NCBI RefSeq assembly: GCF_001578185.1 | Contig: NZ_CP011008.1 | Coordinates: 2,632,001-2,696,000 of the forward strand | Source: Peribacillus simplex | GTDB lineage: Bacteria > Bacillota > Bacilli > Bacillales > DSM-1321 | DNA: 64,000 nucleotides | Direction: 5' to 3' | In this document: in pieces, positions 37,051-48,214 of the stretch | Layout of the letters: each line of letters starts with the position of its first letter | Numbering within the stretch: position 1 is the stretch's first letter | Made by a program: the position numbers and the translations under genes | The notes under the pieces: generated by a model | The model's database searches: none | Seen by the model: only the letters and a program-made list of their open reading frames with translations | What the model was told of the DNA's origin: nothing

Positions 37051-38417
37051 TTAGGCCATTTTTGGACCTTGCCATGTCCAATTGGCCATCTTCTTTAAAT
37101 TCATGGCAGCGAAAGTAAGCATCGCCTGCATCGACAATTTTTTAAGTCCCCTTAAAGTAGTCCAACGCATACCATGCTTTTCTTTTGCATCTGCGAATAC
37201 ACGCTCAATCGTTTCCTTGCGTTTCGCATAGATAGGTTTTACATCTTGATGATGACGCAGGTGATCTGCTTCTTCCATATTTTCTTGCCAGATATGGCGC
37301 GTCACCACTTTTTGATGGTCTTTGCTTTCTGTACACTGTGATAAAAATGAACATGTCTTACAAATGTGTTTGGGAGATTTGTACTCACGATATCCCTCTT
37401 TATTTGTTGTTGGGTACTTTAAAATCTCGCCCGATGGGCAAAGATAACAGTCAAAATGTTCATCGTAAACATACTCATGTTTGCGGAAGAATCCTTCTTT
37501 TGTTCGAGGCCGTGTATAGGGTAAAGCCGGTGTGATTTCTTTGTCAAAGAGGTAGCTTGTAATGGCTGGTGTTTTATAAGCTGCATCTGCGGCAACGGCT
37601 TCAGGCTTTCCAACTTTCTCAATCACTTGTTCAACCAGTGGCTCTAACATATGGCTATCATGCGTATTTCCAGGTGTTACAATCGACCCTAGCACAAAAC
37701 CATTGCGGTCTGCAGCCGTGTCAAATGAATAGGCAAACTGTTTTGTCCGTTCATCTTTCACATAGTAACCACTTTCAGGATCTGTTGTACTTTCTTTAAT
37801 CTCTTTGGTTTCTTCCTTATAAAATTTATCTGGTGGAAAAGGTTTCTTTCATGGTTTTCACGATCTTGATTTATTTCTTCTTGAAGGCGTTCTTGATACG
37901 CTCGTGTTTCCTCGCGAACGATTTTCTTTGCGAACTTTCGCTTATTTGCACTGGCTTTCACATGAGTGGAATCAACGAATACATGCTCAGCACTTATTAA
38001 CTTTCTTTCGGAAGCTGTCATTAAGATGCGATAGAAAATCTGTTCAAACAGGTCAGTATCTTTAAAGCGTCGCTCGTAATTTTTCCCAAACGTTGAGAAG
38101 TGAGGCACTTTATCATGGAAACCGTAACCTAAAAACCAACGGTAAGCCATATTCGTTTCAACTTCTTCAATTGTTTTACGCATCGAACGAATACCGAAGG
38201 TATATTGAATGAATGTCAATTTAACTAAAATAATTGGATCAATACTTGGGCGCCCTATCTCTGAATACATATCTTTCACCAAGTCATAAATGAAATTGAA
38301 GTCAATGGCCGCCTCCATTTTACGAACCAAATGGTTCGCTGGCACCAGTTGATCCAAAGTAATCATTTCAAGTTGATCTCGCTGAATAGAATTATGTTTC
38401 GAAAGCATCGTCATCAC
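37051..38417 (-). pseudogene. IS1182-family transposase split by one frameshift
   Basis: The N-terminal part (37758-38417) has the DUF772-like region RPSIDPIILVKLTFIQYTFG and VFVDSTHVKASANKRK. The C-terminal part (37051-37761) has VTPGNTHDSHMLEPLVEQV, ERVFADAKEKHGMRWTTLRG and MAAMNLKKMANW-like motifs, together about 455 residues, full length for the family. A missing base near 37850 shifts HERNLF out of frame with the conserved PPDKFYKEET segment. A single repair would restore it, so the loss is recent. Confidence 0.9.
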
Positions 38418-38481
38418 CTCAAGTTTTAATACTCCTATTTTAAAACAAAAAAGACTATAGGCAAAAGCGGTTATATCTAAT

Positions 38482-38640
38482 TGTTAAAACAAAGTTGAAT
38501 TGGAACGGAAGGTGCGAGACTCCTGCGGGAAAAGCGCGTCCAAGGGAGACCCCACAGGCGCAAAGGCTCCCGGACCGCCCGCGGAAAGCGAGTGCCTGGA
38601 GTGGAAATCAACGTTCGAATTTTTAAAACCCTCAAAAAAA
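38482..38640 (+). repeat. Dispersed Bacillus repeat A, copy 2
   Basis: This GC-rich non-coding stretch (GACTCCTGCGGGAAAAGCGC, CCACAGGCGCAAAGGCTCCC, CGCGGAAAGCGAGTGCCTGG) is shared in inverted, diverged form with 8904-9058. It stands out from its AT-rich surroundings. Related sequences are familiar from many Bacillus intergenic regions. Confidence 0.8.
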
Positions 38641-38703
38641 CTGTAGACAAACTCGATTTTCATCGAGTTTGTCTACAGTCTGGAAGGTTGCTATGGCAAC
38701 CTT
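38641..38703. terminator. Two tandem hairpins after repeat A
   Basis: A perfect 17-bp stem CTGTAGACAAACTCGAT with 4-base loop (38641-38678) has As before it, so it can terminate minus-strand transcription. It is followed by AAGGTTGCTATGGCAACCTT and a T-run (plus-strand terminator). Confidence 0.75.
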
Positions 38704-38780
38704 TTTGTTATTGTCATAATGAAGCAGGTTAGTAATTAATTTGCAGCTAAAGTCTAATTAAGAAACTTATTGGATTTTTT

Positions 38781-38946
38781 TATTGTGGTGTAAATAATAT
38801 GTCATTAACCTCTTTAGCTAGTTCCAGTATTTCTAATTGCTTGATTTCATTAAACCTGTACCAATAATTATGGCCTTTCCCACTCCTAACTACAGTAATT
38901 TTTATCCCGTCATAATGACTAACGTTTAGAATGCTTTCAAGAGTTC
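38781..38946 (-). pseudogene. Short coding remnant after meaB
   Basis: The frame YDGIKITVVRSGKGHNYWYR, FNEIKQLEILELAKEVNDIL ends at a TAA (38781-38783). It opens directly after meaB's stop with no start codon or Shine-Dalgarno, so it looks like the 3' end of a lost gene. The family is unrecognised. Confidence 0.4.
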
Positions 38947-38949
38947 ATT

Positions 38950-40086
38950 TTAATATTCAACATTTTTTAACAATTCCTTCGCTGCCATCGTGACGGATAA
39001 CGTCCCCTCAACAACTGCCTGTTCAATCTGCGGTAGATCCTTAGTTACTTTTGGATGAGTATAGAATTGCACTCGCAGGTACTCTTCAACCATGTAATGT
39101 AGCCAATCTAAGGTTTGTTTTTGACGTCTTTTATTAAAGATTCCTGATTCGTTCGTTTTTTTATGGAATATTTCAATGATTGACCATATTTCATCCAGAC
39201 CTGCTCCCGTTAAAGCAGACACAGCAAACGCCCTTGTTTCCCATCCTTCCGTTGCAGGCTGTAAGAAATGGAGGAGCCGGTTGTATTCCACCTTTACATT
39301 CAAAGCAGCCTGCTTGTTTTCACCATCTGCTTTATTGATGAAAATGGCATCGGCTAATTCCATTACACCTTTTTTCATTCCTTGCAATTCATCACCAGCA
39401 CCAGTCAACATTATTACAAGGAAAAAATCGACCATAGAACGAACAGCTATTTCACTTTGACCGACTCCTATCGTTTCAACGACAATCACGTCATAACCAG
39501 CTGCCTCAAAAATAAGCAGGATTTCACGGCTTTTTCTAGTGACTCCACCGAGCGTCCCACTTGAAGGGGATGGACGAACATATGCGTGGGGATGACGAGA
39601 AAGCTGTTCCATTCTAGTTTTGTCACCTAAGATGCTTCCTTTTGAAACACTACTCGAAGGATCAACGGCTAGTACAGCTACACGATGATTTTCTTCACAG
39701 AGCATCATACCAAATGATTCAATTAGTGTACTCTTACCAGCCCCAGGAACTCCTGTAAATCCAATCCGAATTGATTTTCCTGTATATGGAATGAGTTGTT
39801 TCAATACTTGTTGTGCCATTTCTATATGTTTTGGTAAATTGCTCTCTACTAATGTTATCGCTTGAGCAATAATTGCACGATCTCCATTTATCACACCTTG
39901 CACATAATCATCAATCGCAAGCTTTTTTCGTCTAGGAATAGGATTCTGTTTATTCGATTGTATATTTTTGCTTACAGTCATCCCATCTTGTTCTCCTTTC
40001 ACGCCTTTCATGTAGTTTGTAAAGTATGAGCTTTTTAACAAGTTACCGGACTTTTCTGGACTTATTTTATCGTTACCGTTACTCAT
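38950..40086 (-). CDS. meaB: Methylmalonyl-CoA mutase-associated GTPase MeaB
   Basis: This G3E-family P-loop GTPase loads and protects the B12 cofactor of methylmalonyl-CoA mutase. The 378-residue protein has Walker [10 protein letters not shown] (112-120), [27 protein letters not shown] and NKADGEN (base recognition). The N-terminal 60 residues are a poorly conserved extension. It overlaps mutB by 8 bases and is third in mutA-mutB-meaB. Confidence 0.95.
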   Translation of the reverse strand: MSNGNDKISPEKSGNLLKSSYFTNYMKGVKGEQDGMTVSKNIQSNKQNPIPRRKKLAIDDYVQGVINGDRAIIAQAITLVESNLPKHIEMAQQVLKQLIPYTGKSIRIGFTGVPGAGKSTLIESFGMMLCEENHRVAVLAVDPSSSVSKGSILGDKTRMEQLSRHPHAYVRPSPSSGTLGGVTRKSREILLIFEAAGYDVIVVETIGVGQSEIAVRSMVDFFLVIMLTGAGDELQGMKKGVMELADAIFINKADGENKQAALNVKVEYNRLLHFLQPATEGWETRAFAVSALTGAGLDEIWSIIEIFHKKTNESGIFNKRRQKQTLDWLHYMVEEYLRVQFYTHPKVTKDLPQIEQAVVEGTLSVTMAAKELLKNVEY

Positions 40087-42271
40087 TTTCTTCCTCGTCG
40101 TACCCTAGTCGACGATTTACTTCCTTCAACACTTTTTGTGCAGCAACTGGGATAACCGTTCCTGGTCCGAATATTGCAGCTGCCCCATTTTCTTTTAAGA
40201 AATCGTAATCTTGAGCTGGAATAACACCGCCAATCACGACGGAAATATCTTCACGACCTAAACGCTTCAGCTCTTCCACGACTTGAGGTAGTAACGTTTT
40301 GTGTCCAGCAGCAAGCGAGCTCATTCCTAGTACGTGTACATCATTTTCAACAGCTTGTAAAGCTGCTTCCAAGGGGGTCTGGAATAAAGGACCAATATCA
40401 ACATCAAAGCCAAGGTCTGCAAATGCCGTCGCAATCACCTTGGCACCACGGTCATGCCCGTCCTGTCCCATTTTCGCGACCATAATTCGAGGGCGACGTC
40501 CTTCAACTTTTTCAAATTGATCCGCCATTTCACGGACAGCCTTCACTTGCTCCACTTCACCGAACTCTGCACTGTACACGCCACTAATTGAACGAATGAT
40601 TGCTTTATGTCTCCCTACTACTTTTTCGTATGCTTCCGAAATTTCCCCTAAGCTTGCTCTGGCACGAGCTGCATGAATGGCTAGCTCTAAAAGGTTTCCT
40701 TCTCCAGTTTCAGCTGCTTTTGTGATCCCTTGTAGTGCAGCTTCTACATTTGCATCATCTCTTTCGGCACGAAGTTTCTCTAAACGCCGAATTTGTGCAT
40801 CGCGTACTGCAGTATTATCGATATCCAAAATTTCAAGCGGATCCTCTTTTTCTAAACGGTATTTATTCACGCCAATAATTGATTCTTTACCAGAATCAAT
40901 ATGTGCTTGTCTTCTAGCAGCCGCTTCTTCAATTCTCATCTTTGGCAGGCCTGTTTCAATGGCTTTTGCCATTCCACCAAGTGCCTCAATTTCTTCAATA
41001 TGTGCCCAAGCTTTTTCAAGTAGTTTAGCAGTTAATGACTCCACATAATAAGAACCACCCCAAGGGTCTAATACGTTAGTTATACCTGTTTCATCTTGAA
41101 GGTATAATTGTGTATTCCGAGCAATTCGAGCAGAGAAATCAGTCGGTAAAGCAATTGCCTCATCCAGAGCGTTTGTATGAAGGGATTGCGTATGACCTAA
41201 GGCAGCGGCCATCGCTTCTATACACGTGCGTGTCACATTATTAAATGGATCTTGCTCGGTTAAGCTCCATCCTGATGTTTGTGAATGTGTTCGAAGTGCT
41301 AGCGACTTTTCATTTTTAGGATTAAATCTTTTCATTAATTTCGCCCAAATTAATCGACCAGCACGCATTTTAGCCACTTCCATATAGTAATTCATTCCGA
41401 TTGCCCAGAAAAAAGAAAGACGTGGAGCAAATCGATCAATATCAATCCCTGCTTTTAAACCCGTTTTGACATATTCTAATCCATCTGCAAGGGTATAGCC
41501 CAACTCTATATCAGCTGTAGCACCAGCTTCTTGCATATGATAACCAGAGATACTAATAGAGTTAAATTTCGGCATATGCTGAGACGTATATTCAAAGATA
41601 TCTGCGATTATTTTCATTGACGGTGCCGGTGGATAAATGTACGTATTTCGGACCATATATTCTTTTAATATATCATTTTGAATTGTTCCAGAAAGTTTAT
41701 CTTGGGGTACTCCTTGTTCTTCAGCTGCTACGATGTAAAATGCCATAATCGGTAAAACGGCTCCGTTCATCGTCATTGAAACAGACATTTGGTCTAATGG
41801 AATTTCATCAAATAAAACCTTCATGTCAAAGATGGAATCAACTGCAACACCAGCTTTTCCTACATCCCCAACGACTCTAGGGTGATCCGAATCATACCCA
41901 CGATGTGTAGCTAGGTCAAATGCTATAGAAAGGCCCTTTTGTCCTGCAGCTAAGTTTCGACGGTAAAACGCATTACTTTCTTCCGCTGTTGAAAAGCCTG
42001 CATATTGACGAACTGTCCAAGGCTGTGTTTTATACATAGCCGGGTATGGACCTCGAAAGAATGGTGCAATGCCTGCCACATAATCTAAATGCTTCATTTC
42101 TTTTGTGTCGTTATTTGTGTAGAGAGGCTTTACATCAATTTTTTCATACGTCGGAACTGTTAATTCTTCAAAAGACTTTCCAGAAAGTTTTTCTGCTTGT
42201 TTACGCCACTCGCTATATTCTGCTATTCTTTCATCCTTATATTTTACTTGGCTGAAATCTGGTTTTGTCAT
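40079..42271 (-). CDS. mutB: Methylmalonyl-CoA mutase large (catalytic) subunit
   Basis: This B12 enzyme interconverts (R)-methylmalonyl-CoA and succinyl-CoA. The 730-residue protein has the TIM-barrel substrate domain ([39 protein letters not shown]) and a C-terminal B12 domain with the DxHxxG motif in MGQDGHDRG (cobalt-ligand His606). It overlaps mutA by four bases and forms a heterodimer with it. Confidence 0.97.
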   Translation of the reverse strand: MTKPDFSQVKYKDERIAEYSEWRKQAEKLSGKSFEELTVPTYEKIDVKPLYTNNDTKEMKHLDYVAGIAPFFRGPYPAMYKTQPWTVRQYAGFSTAEESNAFYRRNLAAGQKGLSIAFDLATHRGYDSDHPRVVGDVGKAGVAVDSIFDMKVLFDEIPLDQMSVSMTMNGAVLPIMAFYIVAAEEQGVPQDKLSGTIQNDILKEYMVRNTYIYPPAPSMKIIADIFEYTSQHMPKFNSISISGYHMQEAGATADIELGYTLADGLEYVKTGLKAGIDIDRFAPRLSFFWAIGMNYYMEVAKMRAGRLIWAKLMKRFNPKNEKSLALRTHSQTSGWSLTEQDPFNNVTRTCIEAMAAALGHTQSLHTNALDEAIALPTDFSARIARNTQLYLQDETGITNVLDPWGGSYYVESLTAKLLEKAWAHIEEIEALGGMAKAIETGLPKMRIEEAAARRQAHIDSGKESIIGVNKYRLEKEDPLEILDIDNTAVRDAQIRRLEKLRAERDDANVEAALQGITKAAETGEGNLLELAIHAARARASLGEISEAYEKVVGRHKAIIRSISGVYSAEFGEVEQVKAVREMADQFEKVEGRRPRIMVAKMGQDGHDRGAKVIATAFADLGFDVDIGPLFQTPLEAALQAVENDVHVLGMSSLAAGHKTLLPQVVEELKRLGREDISVVIGGVIPAQDYDFLKENGAAAIFGPGTVIPVAAQKVLKEVNRRLGYDEEENE

Positions 42272-44397
42272 AATGCAGCAACTCCTTTCTTATCTAGAAG
42301 TTGACTTAGCACGTCATAGCAATTTGAGCCAACGTGAATATACTCAGATATTCCAGCCTCTTTAAAGCTGACTTCGTACTCTTCGCTAGGCTTTCCTACT
42401 AATAAAACAATTGCTTGTTCTGCTGCATTTTTAATCGTCTTTGCAAGTGGAATCGCTGTTTGTTGGTAGTCTTCGTCTTTTCCACAAATGATGACAATAC
42501 CGGCGTTTGAAGCAATAGCTGCATCTGCTGCTTCCTTAGCAGAAGTAAATCCATTGTTTTGAATAACATCGAAGCCACCAACTCCAAAAAATCCTGATGC
42601 AAATTCAGCTCGCGCTTTAAAAGCTGATATAGGTCCTAAGTTTGCTAGAAAAACTTTCGGACGATTACCTGCCTTTTCTGCATTTTCATTGATGGTTTGA
42701 CGGAGTTGTTCAAACTGAGTGGAACCTCTCGTAGGACGGATTGCTTTAACGCTAACTACAGCTTCCGACCTTCTACCTGTTGCCTCTGCAATTTCACCTA
42801 ACGATGCACCTTGTTTCGCTACCTGAATCGACGCTTCTGTTTTATTGGGAATTGAAGCTAAGCTTTTAACCGGTCTATGTGCTCGACCTTTAACCTTATT
42901 GATATGATCATCAATTTGAGACGTCTCATCAACAGCTAACCAACCTATTCCTTTTTCGTCAATATTCACATACATATTTGTCCCAACAAATATATCCTTT
43001 CGACTAGCGATGTTCCCTACTCGCTTTGAAGCCGTTTGTTCAACCACTTTTTGTGGAAATTCTTCTTTTAAAGCTTCCACAATACCACCTTTTGCTTCTG
43101 TTTCTTGGAAAAGCTCCCATGCCTTTTTCGCCACCTCATTTGTCAGTACCTCCACGTACCAAGAGCCACCTGCAGGATCATTTGTCCTCGCAATATAAGC
43201 TTCTTCTTTTAAGATAATCGAAGCATTTCGTGCAATTCGTCGTGAAAAAGCGGAGGACTTTTGAATCGCTTCATCAAAACAACTAACATGAATGCTGTCT
43301 GCCCCACCTACTGCAGCTGAAAATGCTTCAGTTGTTGCTCGTAACATATTTACATAAGGATCAAAAATCGTTTTTGTCCATGCAGATGTTCGTGCATGCA
43401 TCGTCATCTTTTGAGCGTCTTCATTCCCACCAAACGTTTCTACAATTCTGGCCCAAAGAGTTCTTGCGGCCCGTAGTTTTGCAATCTCTATAAAATAATC
43501 AGAGCCTACTGAGAACGAAAAAAGGATTTTACCTGCAGCTTTATTTATATCCACTCCATGAGTCGTTAGCGCATGTAAATATTCGACTCCTGTTGATAAT
43601 GCAAATGCCAATTCTTCAACCGCACTGCTTCCGCCATCATGATAGACGTTTCCATGAATAAGAACAGTTTGTAAATTAGGGGTATTCTCAATCGCCCAAT
43701 TTGTTACATCCGCCATCATTGTATAACATTCTTCCAATTCGTAAACTAATGTTCCATTTTTAACCAATTCTGAAATAGGATCCATACCTATACATCCATG
43801 AAATTCTTGCACTGGTCGTTTTTCCTGTTCTAAATGGGCAATAAATAAAGCTAGTAGTGGAATTGAATTTGCCCCCGAGTTAACATGAATGGGGACATGT
43901 GCAAGGTCAATATCTTTTAGAACACTAGTTACATCGGTTACCCCTGAAATCGATAGTCCTGCTTTTCCGACCTCTGAAGTAGCGTCGTTCGCATTTAGTC
44001 CCCGTTTAGTTGGTGTGTCAAGGACGATATTTAACGAGGTTTGCCCTCGGCCAAGGTCAACCCTTGCAACTTCATTAAAAGCAGAAGGCGTTGCTAGATC
44101 TAATTCTTGATTGATTTCCCATCCATCTGAAAGCGTTTGAGTTCCTCGAGTAAAAGGAGCCTTACCTGGCAAAGAATTAAGAAAAGGGAGATTATCCGCA
44201 TCCTCCTTTCTATACATCGGTTGAAGTGAAATTCCTTCATATGTCTCTGTGATAAGTTTTTTTTCAAATGAAGCTCCTTTCAAAGACATATCTACGATTT
44301 GTTTCCACTGCTCATATTTTGGTTTAGGAAACTCATTGAATAAACAAGTTTGCTTGTCTATTATTTTTTGGCCTTCTTTTTGAAGTTCATATACCAT
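42268..44397 (-). CDS. mutA: Methylmalonyl-CoA mutase small (non-catalytic) subunit
   Basis: The 709-residue partner of MutB has the barrel domain ([20 protein letters not shown]) and a C-terminal B12-like domain without DxHxxG ([15 protein letters not shown] takes its place), as expected for the inactive subunit. First gene of mutA-mutB-meaB, with AAGGAGT before the ATG. Two copies of the regulon palindrome lie upstream (44532 and 44670). Confidence 0.96.
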   Translation of the reverse strand: MVYELQKEGQKIIDKQTCLFNEFPKPKYEQWKQIVDMSLKGASFEKKLITETYEGISLQPMYRKEDADNLPFLNSLPGKAPFTRGTQTLSDGWEINQELDLATPSAFNEVARVDLGRGQTSLNIVLDTPTKRGLNANDATSEVGKAGLSISGVTDVTSVLKDIDLAHVPIHVNSGANSIPLLALFIAHLEQEKRPVQEFHGCIGMDPISELVKNGTLVYELEECYTMMADVTNWAIENTPNLQTVLIHGNVYHDGGSSAVEELAFALSTGVEYLHALTTHGVDINKAAGKILFSFSVGSDYFIEIAKLRAARTLWARIVETFGGNEDAQKMTMHARTSAWTKTIFDPYVNMLRATTEAFSAAVGGADSIHVSCFDEAIQKSSAFSRRIARNASIILKEEAYIARTNDPAGGSWYVEVLTNEVAKKAWELFQETEAKGGIVEALKEEFPQKVVEQTASKRVGNIASRKDIFVGTNMYVNIDEKGIGWLAVDETSQIDDHINKVKGRAHRPVKSLASIPNKTEASIQVAKQGASLGEIAEATGRRSEAVVSVKAIRPTRGSTQFEQLRQTINENAEKAGNRPKVFLANLGPISAFKARAEFASGFFGVGGFDVIQNNGFTSAKEAADAAIASNAGIVIICGKDEDYQQTAIPLAKTIKNAAEQAIVLLVGKPSEEYEVSFKEAGISEYIHVGSNCYDVLSQLLDKKGVAAL

Positions 44398-44531
44398 AGT
44401 GTTTTTACTCCTTCCTGATATATTTCACTGAAGTTAATTAATCTAACCAGTTTAGGCTAAACAATCGATAAAATACTTGTTGCATATCAGTTCTCCTTTT
44501 AATTTTAAGGAAAATTCAAAATATAACTTTG

Positions 44532-44548
44532 GTCGATTGTCGACAATA
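44532..44548 (-). promoter_or_regulatory. GntR operator site 1, upstream of mutA
   Basis: GTCGATTGTCGACAATA contains the perfect 12-base palindrome ATTGTCGACAAT. The same motif is found at 44670, 45577 and 47036. Confidence 0.8.
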
Positions 44549-44669
44549 TACACATGCCTAAAGGTTAAATATTTCTTCTGAAATCTAAATCTCAATCATG
44601 TTCTGATATAAATATTATTTTTAAACCAAGAGATATCACCTCCTTTTAGAATAAAATTAGATTAGCAAC

Positions 44670-44685
44670 GTCGATTGTCGACTAC
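44670..44685 (-). promoter_or_regulatory. GntR operator site 2, between gntR and mutA
   Basis: GTCGATTGTCGACTAC is a partial palindrome sharing 13 bases with site 1, about 125 bases away. Paired sites may allow cooperative binding. Confidence 0.75.
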
Positions 44686-44701
44686 TTATTAAAACTAAAA
44701 T

Positions 44702-45355
44702 TCAATCTTTGAGTGATCCTTCAATTCGTGGAAATACTGCCTCATTATGAGAATTCAATATTGATTTCGCTTTCTCAATCTCACCTAAGGAAAGATACTT
44801 TTCAAATTCCTTGTGTTCTTTTAATGAATTTTTGACCACATCATCTTCTCCCATTAAAGAAAATGTTTGTAATGAGATTAACGGAGATCCTAATCTAGAA
44901 TATATATTCCGAAAAGTCTCACTACCGCTTGCTAAAATTAACTGAAAATGAAATTCATAATTCAGTTGTGCATACTCCCTTATTTCAACTTCTTTTTTTT
45001 CCATTTCTAAAATGATCTTCCTCATCTCATGAGTACAATTTTCTCTTGCCTTTAAAGTTAATTTATCAATGGCTAATTGCTCTAAGAAGTTTCTGATTTT
45101 TAATATATCTGACATCTCTTCTCTAGAAAAGCCTTTAACTATTGTTCCCTTTCTTGGGATCTTTTTCACAATTCCTTCTATAGTTAAAAGGTAGAATGCT
45201 TCTCTTACTGGAGCTCTACTAGTACCAAAAATCTGAGAATACTCTGCTTCGACCAATTTATCTCCAGCCACAATTTCTCCTTTCATAATATCTTCTATTA
45301 TACTTTCTTTTATTAGTTTGGGAAGAGCATTATCAACCTTTCTGTTTTCAACCAT
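44702..45355 (-). CDS. GntR-family regulator, FadR (FCD) subfamily
   Basis: The 217-residue regulator has an N-terminal winged helix (VAGDKLVEAEYSQIFGTSRA, PVREAFYLLTIEGIV) and a C-terminal FCD ligand domain whose metal-binding histidines are visible (NYEFHFQLI, LKEHKEFEKYL, LNSHNEAV). It lies between the mut operon and the CoA-transferase gene, and palindromes with core GTCGATTGTCGAC flank all these genes. A half-site overlaps its own ATG (45355-45364), suggesting autoregulation. The effector is probably a carboxylate or CoA ester. AAAGGAGTCGATTGT precedes the ATG. Confidence 0.9.
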   Translation of the reverse strand: MVENRKVDNALPKLIKESIIEDIMKGEIVAGDKLVEAEYSQIFGTSRAPVREAFYLLTIEGIVKKIPRKGTIVKGFSREEMSDILKIRNFLEQLAIDKLTLKARENCTHEMRKIILEMEKKEVEIREYAQLNYEFHFQLILASGSETFRNIYSRLGSPLISLQTFSLMGEDDVVKNSLKEHKEFEKYLSLGEIEKAKSILNSHNEAVFPRIEGSLKD

Positions 45356-45364
45356 ACAATCGAC
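45355..45364 (-). promoter_or_regulatory. Operator half-site overlapping the gntR start
   Basis: GTCGATTGTAT on the minus strand is one arm of the regulon palindrome, placed between Shine-Dalgarno and ATG. Confidence 0.5.
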
Positions 45365-45540
45365 TCCTTTAAAATATTGGGTTTATTTAATGTTTTTCTG
45401 ATTTCTTCTTTATTATTATTTTACTGTTTATTATAACTCAATTGCATGAGTCTCCGAAACCTAAAATTAAAAAGTTTGTTTTGAAGAAAAAATGCAATAA
45501 AAAAGAACTAAATTAGGGGTACGATTATTTAAAAAAGTGA

Positions 45541-45591
45541 TTGACAGAAAATTCTTATTCATTTAGAATTCACATTATGTCGACAATCGAC
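45541..45591 (+). promoter_or_regulatory. Promoter of the CoA-transferase gene with GntR operator
   Basis: TTGACA (45541), 17 bases, TAGAAT (45564-45569), then the operator ATGTCGACAATCGAC (45577-45591) directly downstream of -10, a position that would block transcription when occupied. Confidence 0.85.
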
Positions 45592-45725
45592 ATTTTAAGT
45601 TTTTTTAAACAGCTATTTTTCGAAACATTTGATGAATATGCTGAATAAAAAACAAAGATTAAACGGTCAAGTATAAGAATATTATGTGAATTTAGGATTA
45701 CTATTAAATCAAGGAGGTTAAATTA

Positions 45726-46940
45726 ATGAAACCACTTCAAGGCTTAAAGGTACTAGATTTATCACGTATATTGAGCGGTCCATATTGTACGATGATTCTT
45801 GCTGATATGGGAGCTGACGTCATTAAAATTGAAGCGCCTCAAGGTGATGATACCCGTACTTGGGGTCCCCCATTTATTGGAACTGAAAGTTGTTATTTTC
45901 TTAGTGTGAACCGAAATAAAAAAAGCTTGGTTCTTAACCTAAAAACCCCAGAAGGAAAAGCAATTTTTTTAGACCTTGTAAAGTCAGCCGACATTGTAGT
46001 AGAAAACTTTCGTCCAGGTACACTAGATAAGTTAGGGATCAGCTATAATGTGTTGAAAGAGATTAACGAGAAAATTATCCTTGCATCCATTTCCGGTTTT
46101 GGGCAGACTGGACCTTATGCTAAACGCCCTGGGTATGATGTAATTGCTCAGGGAATGGGGGGACTGATGAGTGTTACCGGTGAACCCGACGGCACTCCTA
46201 TGAAAGCCGGTTTTTCATTTGCTGATTTAGGATCTGGAATGTGGGCATTAATCGGTATCCTGATGGCTTTGCAAGCAAGGAATAGTACCAGAAAAGGACA
46301 ATGGGTTGATGCATCTCTTTTAGATACAATGATTTCTTGGCAAACTTATTTAGCAACTGGTTTCTTTGCAACCGGAAGAAATCCCCAACCTATGGGAAAT
46401 GCTCATCCTAGCATTTGTCCCTACCAAGTTTTTCAAGCAAACGATGGCTACTTTAATGTTGGTGTTGGAAATGAAACTCAATGGAATAAGTTTTGTCAAA
46501 TTATGAAGCTAAATATAGCTAATGATCCACGTTTTTTAACAAATTCAAAGCGTGTAGAGAATCGTGATCAATTGATTCCAATTCTAGAAAATCTCTTTAA
46601 GGCAGAATCATTTAAATATTGGGTTAAAATTCTAGATGACGGCGGCATCCCAGCCGGTCCTGTGTATCAACTGTCTGATTTATATGCTGACCCCCATGTA
46701 TCAGAGCGAGAGATGTTACTTTCACTACAGCATCCAACAATTGGTGAGATTAAACAAGTGGGCATACCTATTAAGCTTTCTGATACGCCTGGAGAGTTAA
46801 AAACTCCTCCACCTTTATTAGGAGAACATTCCTATGAAATTTTGGAAGAGCTTGGATATAGTAATGAGGATATTATTAAATTTTATAATAATGGCGTTTC
46901 TGGTGGAAAAAATACAATTTTTCAAAATGCAAAAAAATAA
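45726..46940 (+). CDS. Class III (CaiB/BaiF) CoA-transferase
   Basis: The 404-residue enzyme moves CoA between carboxylates without a covalent enzyme-CoA thioester. It has the family N-terminus LKVLDLSRILSGPYCTMILA, ADVIKIEAPQGDDTR, SGFGQTGPY and catalytic Asp167 in GFSFADLGSG. In this regulon it plausibly activates an imported dicarboxylate using succinyl-CoA or acetyl-CoA, supplying methylmalonyl-CoA to the mutase. The substrate is inferred. AAGGAGGTTAAATTA precedes the ATG. Confidence 0.93.
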   Translation: MKPLQGLKVLDLSRILSGPYCTMILADMGADVIKIEAPQGDDTRTWGPPFIGTESCYFLSVNRNKKSLVLNLKTPEGKAIFLDLVKSADIVVENFRPGTLDKLGISYNVLKEINEKIILASISGFGQTGPYAKRPGYDVIAQGMGGLMSVTGEPDGTPMKAGFSFADLGSGMWALIGILMALQARNSTRKGQWVDASLLDTMISWQTYLATGFFATGRNPQPMGNAHPSICPYQVFQANDGYFNVGVGNETQWNKFCQIMKLNIANDPRFLTNSKRVENRDQLIPILENLFKAESFKYWVKILDDGGIPAGPVYQLSDLYADPHVSEREMLLSLQHPTIGEIKQVGIPIKLSDTPGELKTPPPLLGEHSYEILEELGYSNEDIIKFYNNGVSGGKNTIFQNAKK

Positions 46941-47002
46941 ATTGCTATCATGGCCGATAAAAAGATGCATTTAGGTAAATGATACTTTCTGCAATATATT
47001 AT

Positions 47003-47051
47003 TTGACTTTTCTGAAAAATAATTGCTATAATTTAATTGTCGACAATCGAC
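47003..47051 (+). promoter_or_regulatory. Promoter with GntR operator upstream of the MatC transcript
   Basis: TTGACT (47003-47008), 18 bases, TATAAT (47027-47032), then ATTGTCGACAATCGAC (47036-47051). It has the same geometry as the promoter at 45541, which strongly supports a shared repressor. Confidence 0.87.
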
Positions 47052-47143
47052 TTAAAAAGCAAAAAGAAAGTTATGAACAAAACTGGACATTAAAAGGGGG
47101 ACTTCAAACAAAAAAATGAAATAAAAAAGTATAAAAATGTATT

Positions 47144-47158
47144 TTGAAAGCGCTTTTA
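47144..47158 (+). promoter_or_regulatory. Probable cre (CcpA) site
   Basis: TTGAAAGCGCTTTTA fits the cre consensus WTGNAANCGNWNNCW except at one position. It lies about 100 bases downstream of the predicted start, as a roadblock-type cre would. It would add glucose repression to the regulon. Confidence 0.5.
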
Positions 47159-47239
47159 CTGCGGTATCTGCCAGCAGGCACTGCTTATCTTTTACTTTAT
47201 AACACAACTTTTTTCTAAAAAAATTCTTAAATCTACCAA

Positions 47240-47940
<701 letters not shown>

Positions 47941-47962
47941 GAAAGAAATGAGGTGAAGCTTA

Positions 47963-48214
47963 TTGTTTGATAAGACTTTAGGGATCGATTGGGATTTTTG
48001 GTATCAGAGAGGCCAAGTCTATATGAAGGTAGATTCGTATAATCAAAATAATTATGAGACCCTGGCTCGGGTTCTCCAGCCGGGATGGCCTAACGCGGCG
48101 CCAGCATCTGTATTTTGTAGCAGGTCGGTATGTAAGCAGGTCACTGTTTTCGCAACATGGTTTTGCCCCCAGACCTTGAGCTCACTTTCAAAACTTAGGA
48201 GGAGGAGACTATGA
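47963..48214 (+). other. Doubtful ORF before the MatC-type gene
   Basis: An 83-codon frame starts at TTG with GAGGTGAAG 6-7 bases upstream and ends on the carrier's start codon. The sequence is cysteine- and tryptophan-rich and matches nothing I know. It could be a remnant following ilvC or simply 5' UTR. Confidence 0.25.

Noticed and set aside
37051-37761. Programmed frameshift in the IS1182-type transposase
   Set aside because: The junction lacks a slippery heptamer with stimulatory structure and the family uses a single frame. A one-base deletion explains it better.
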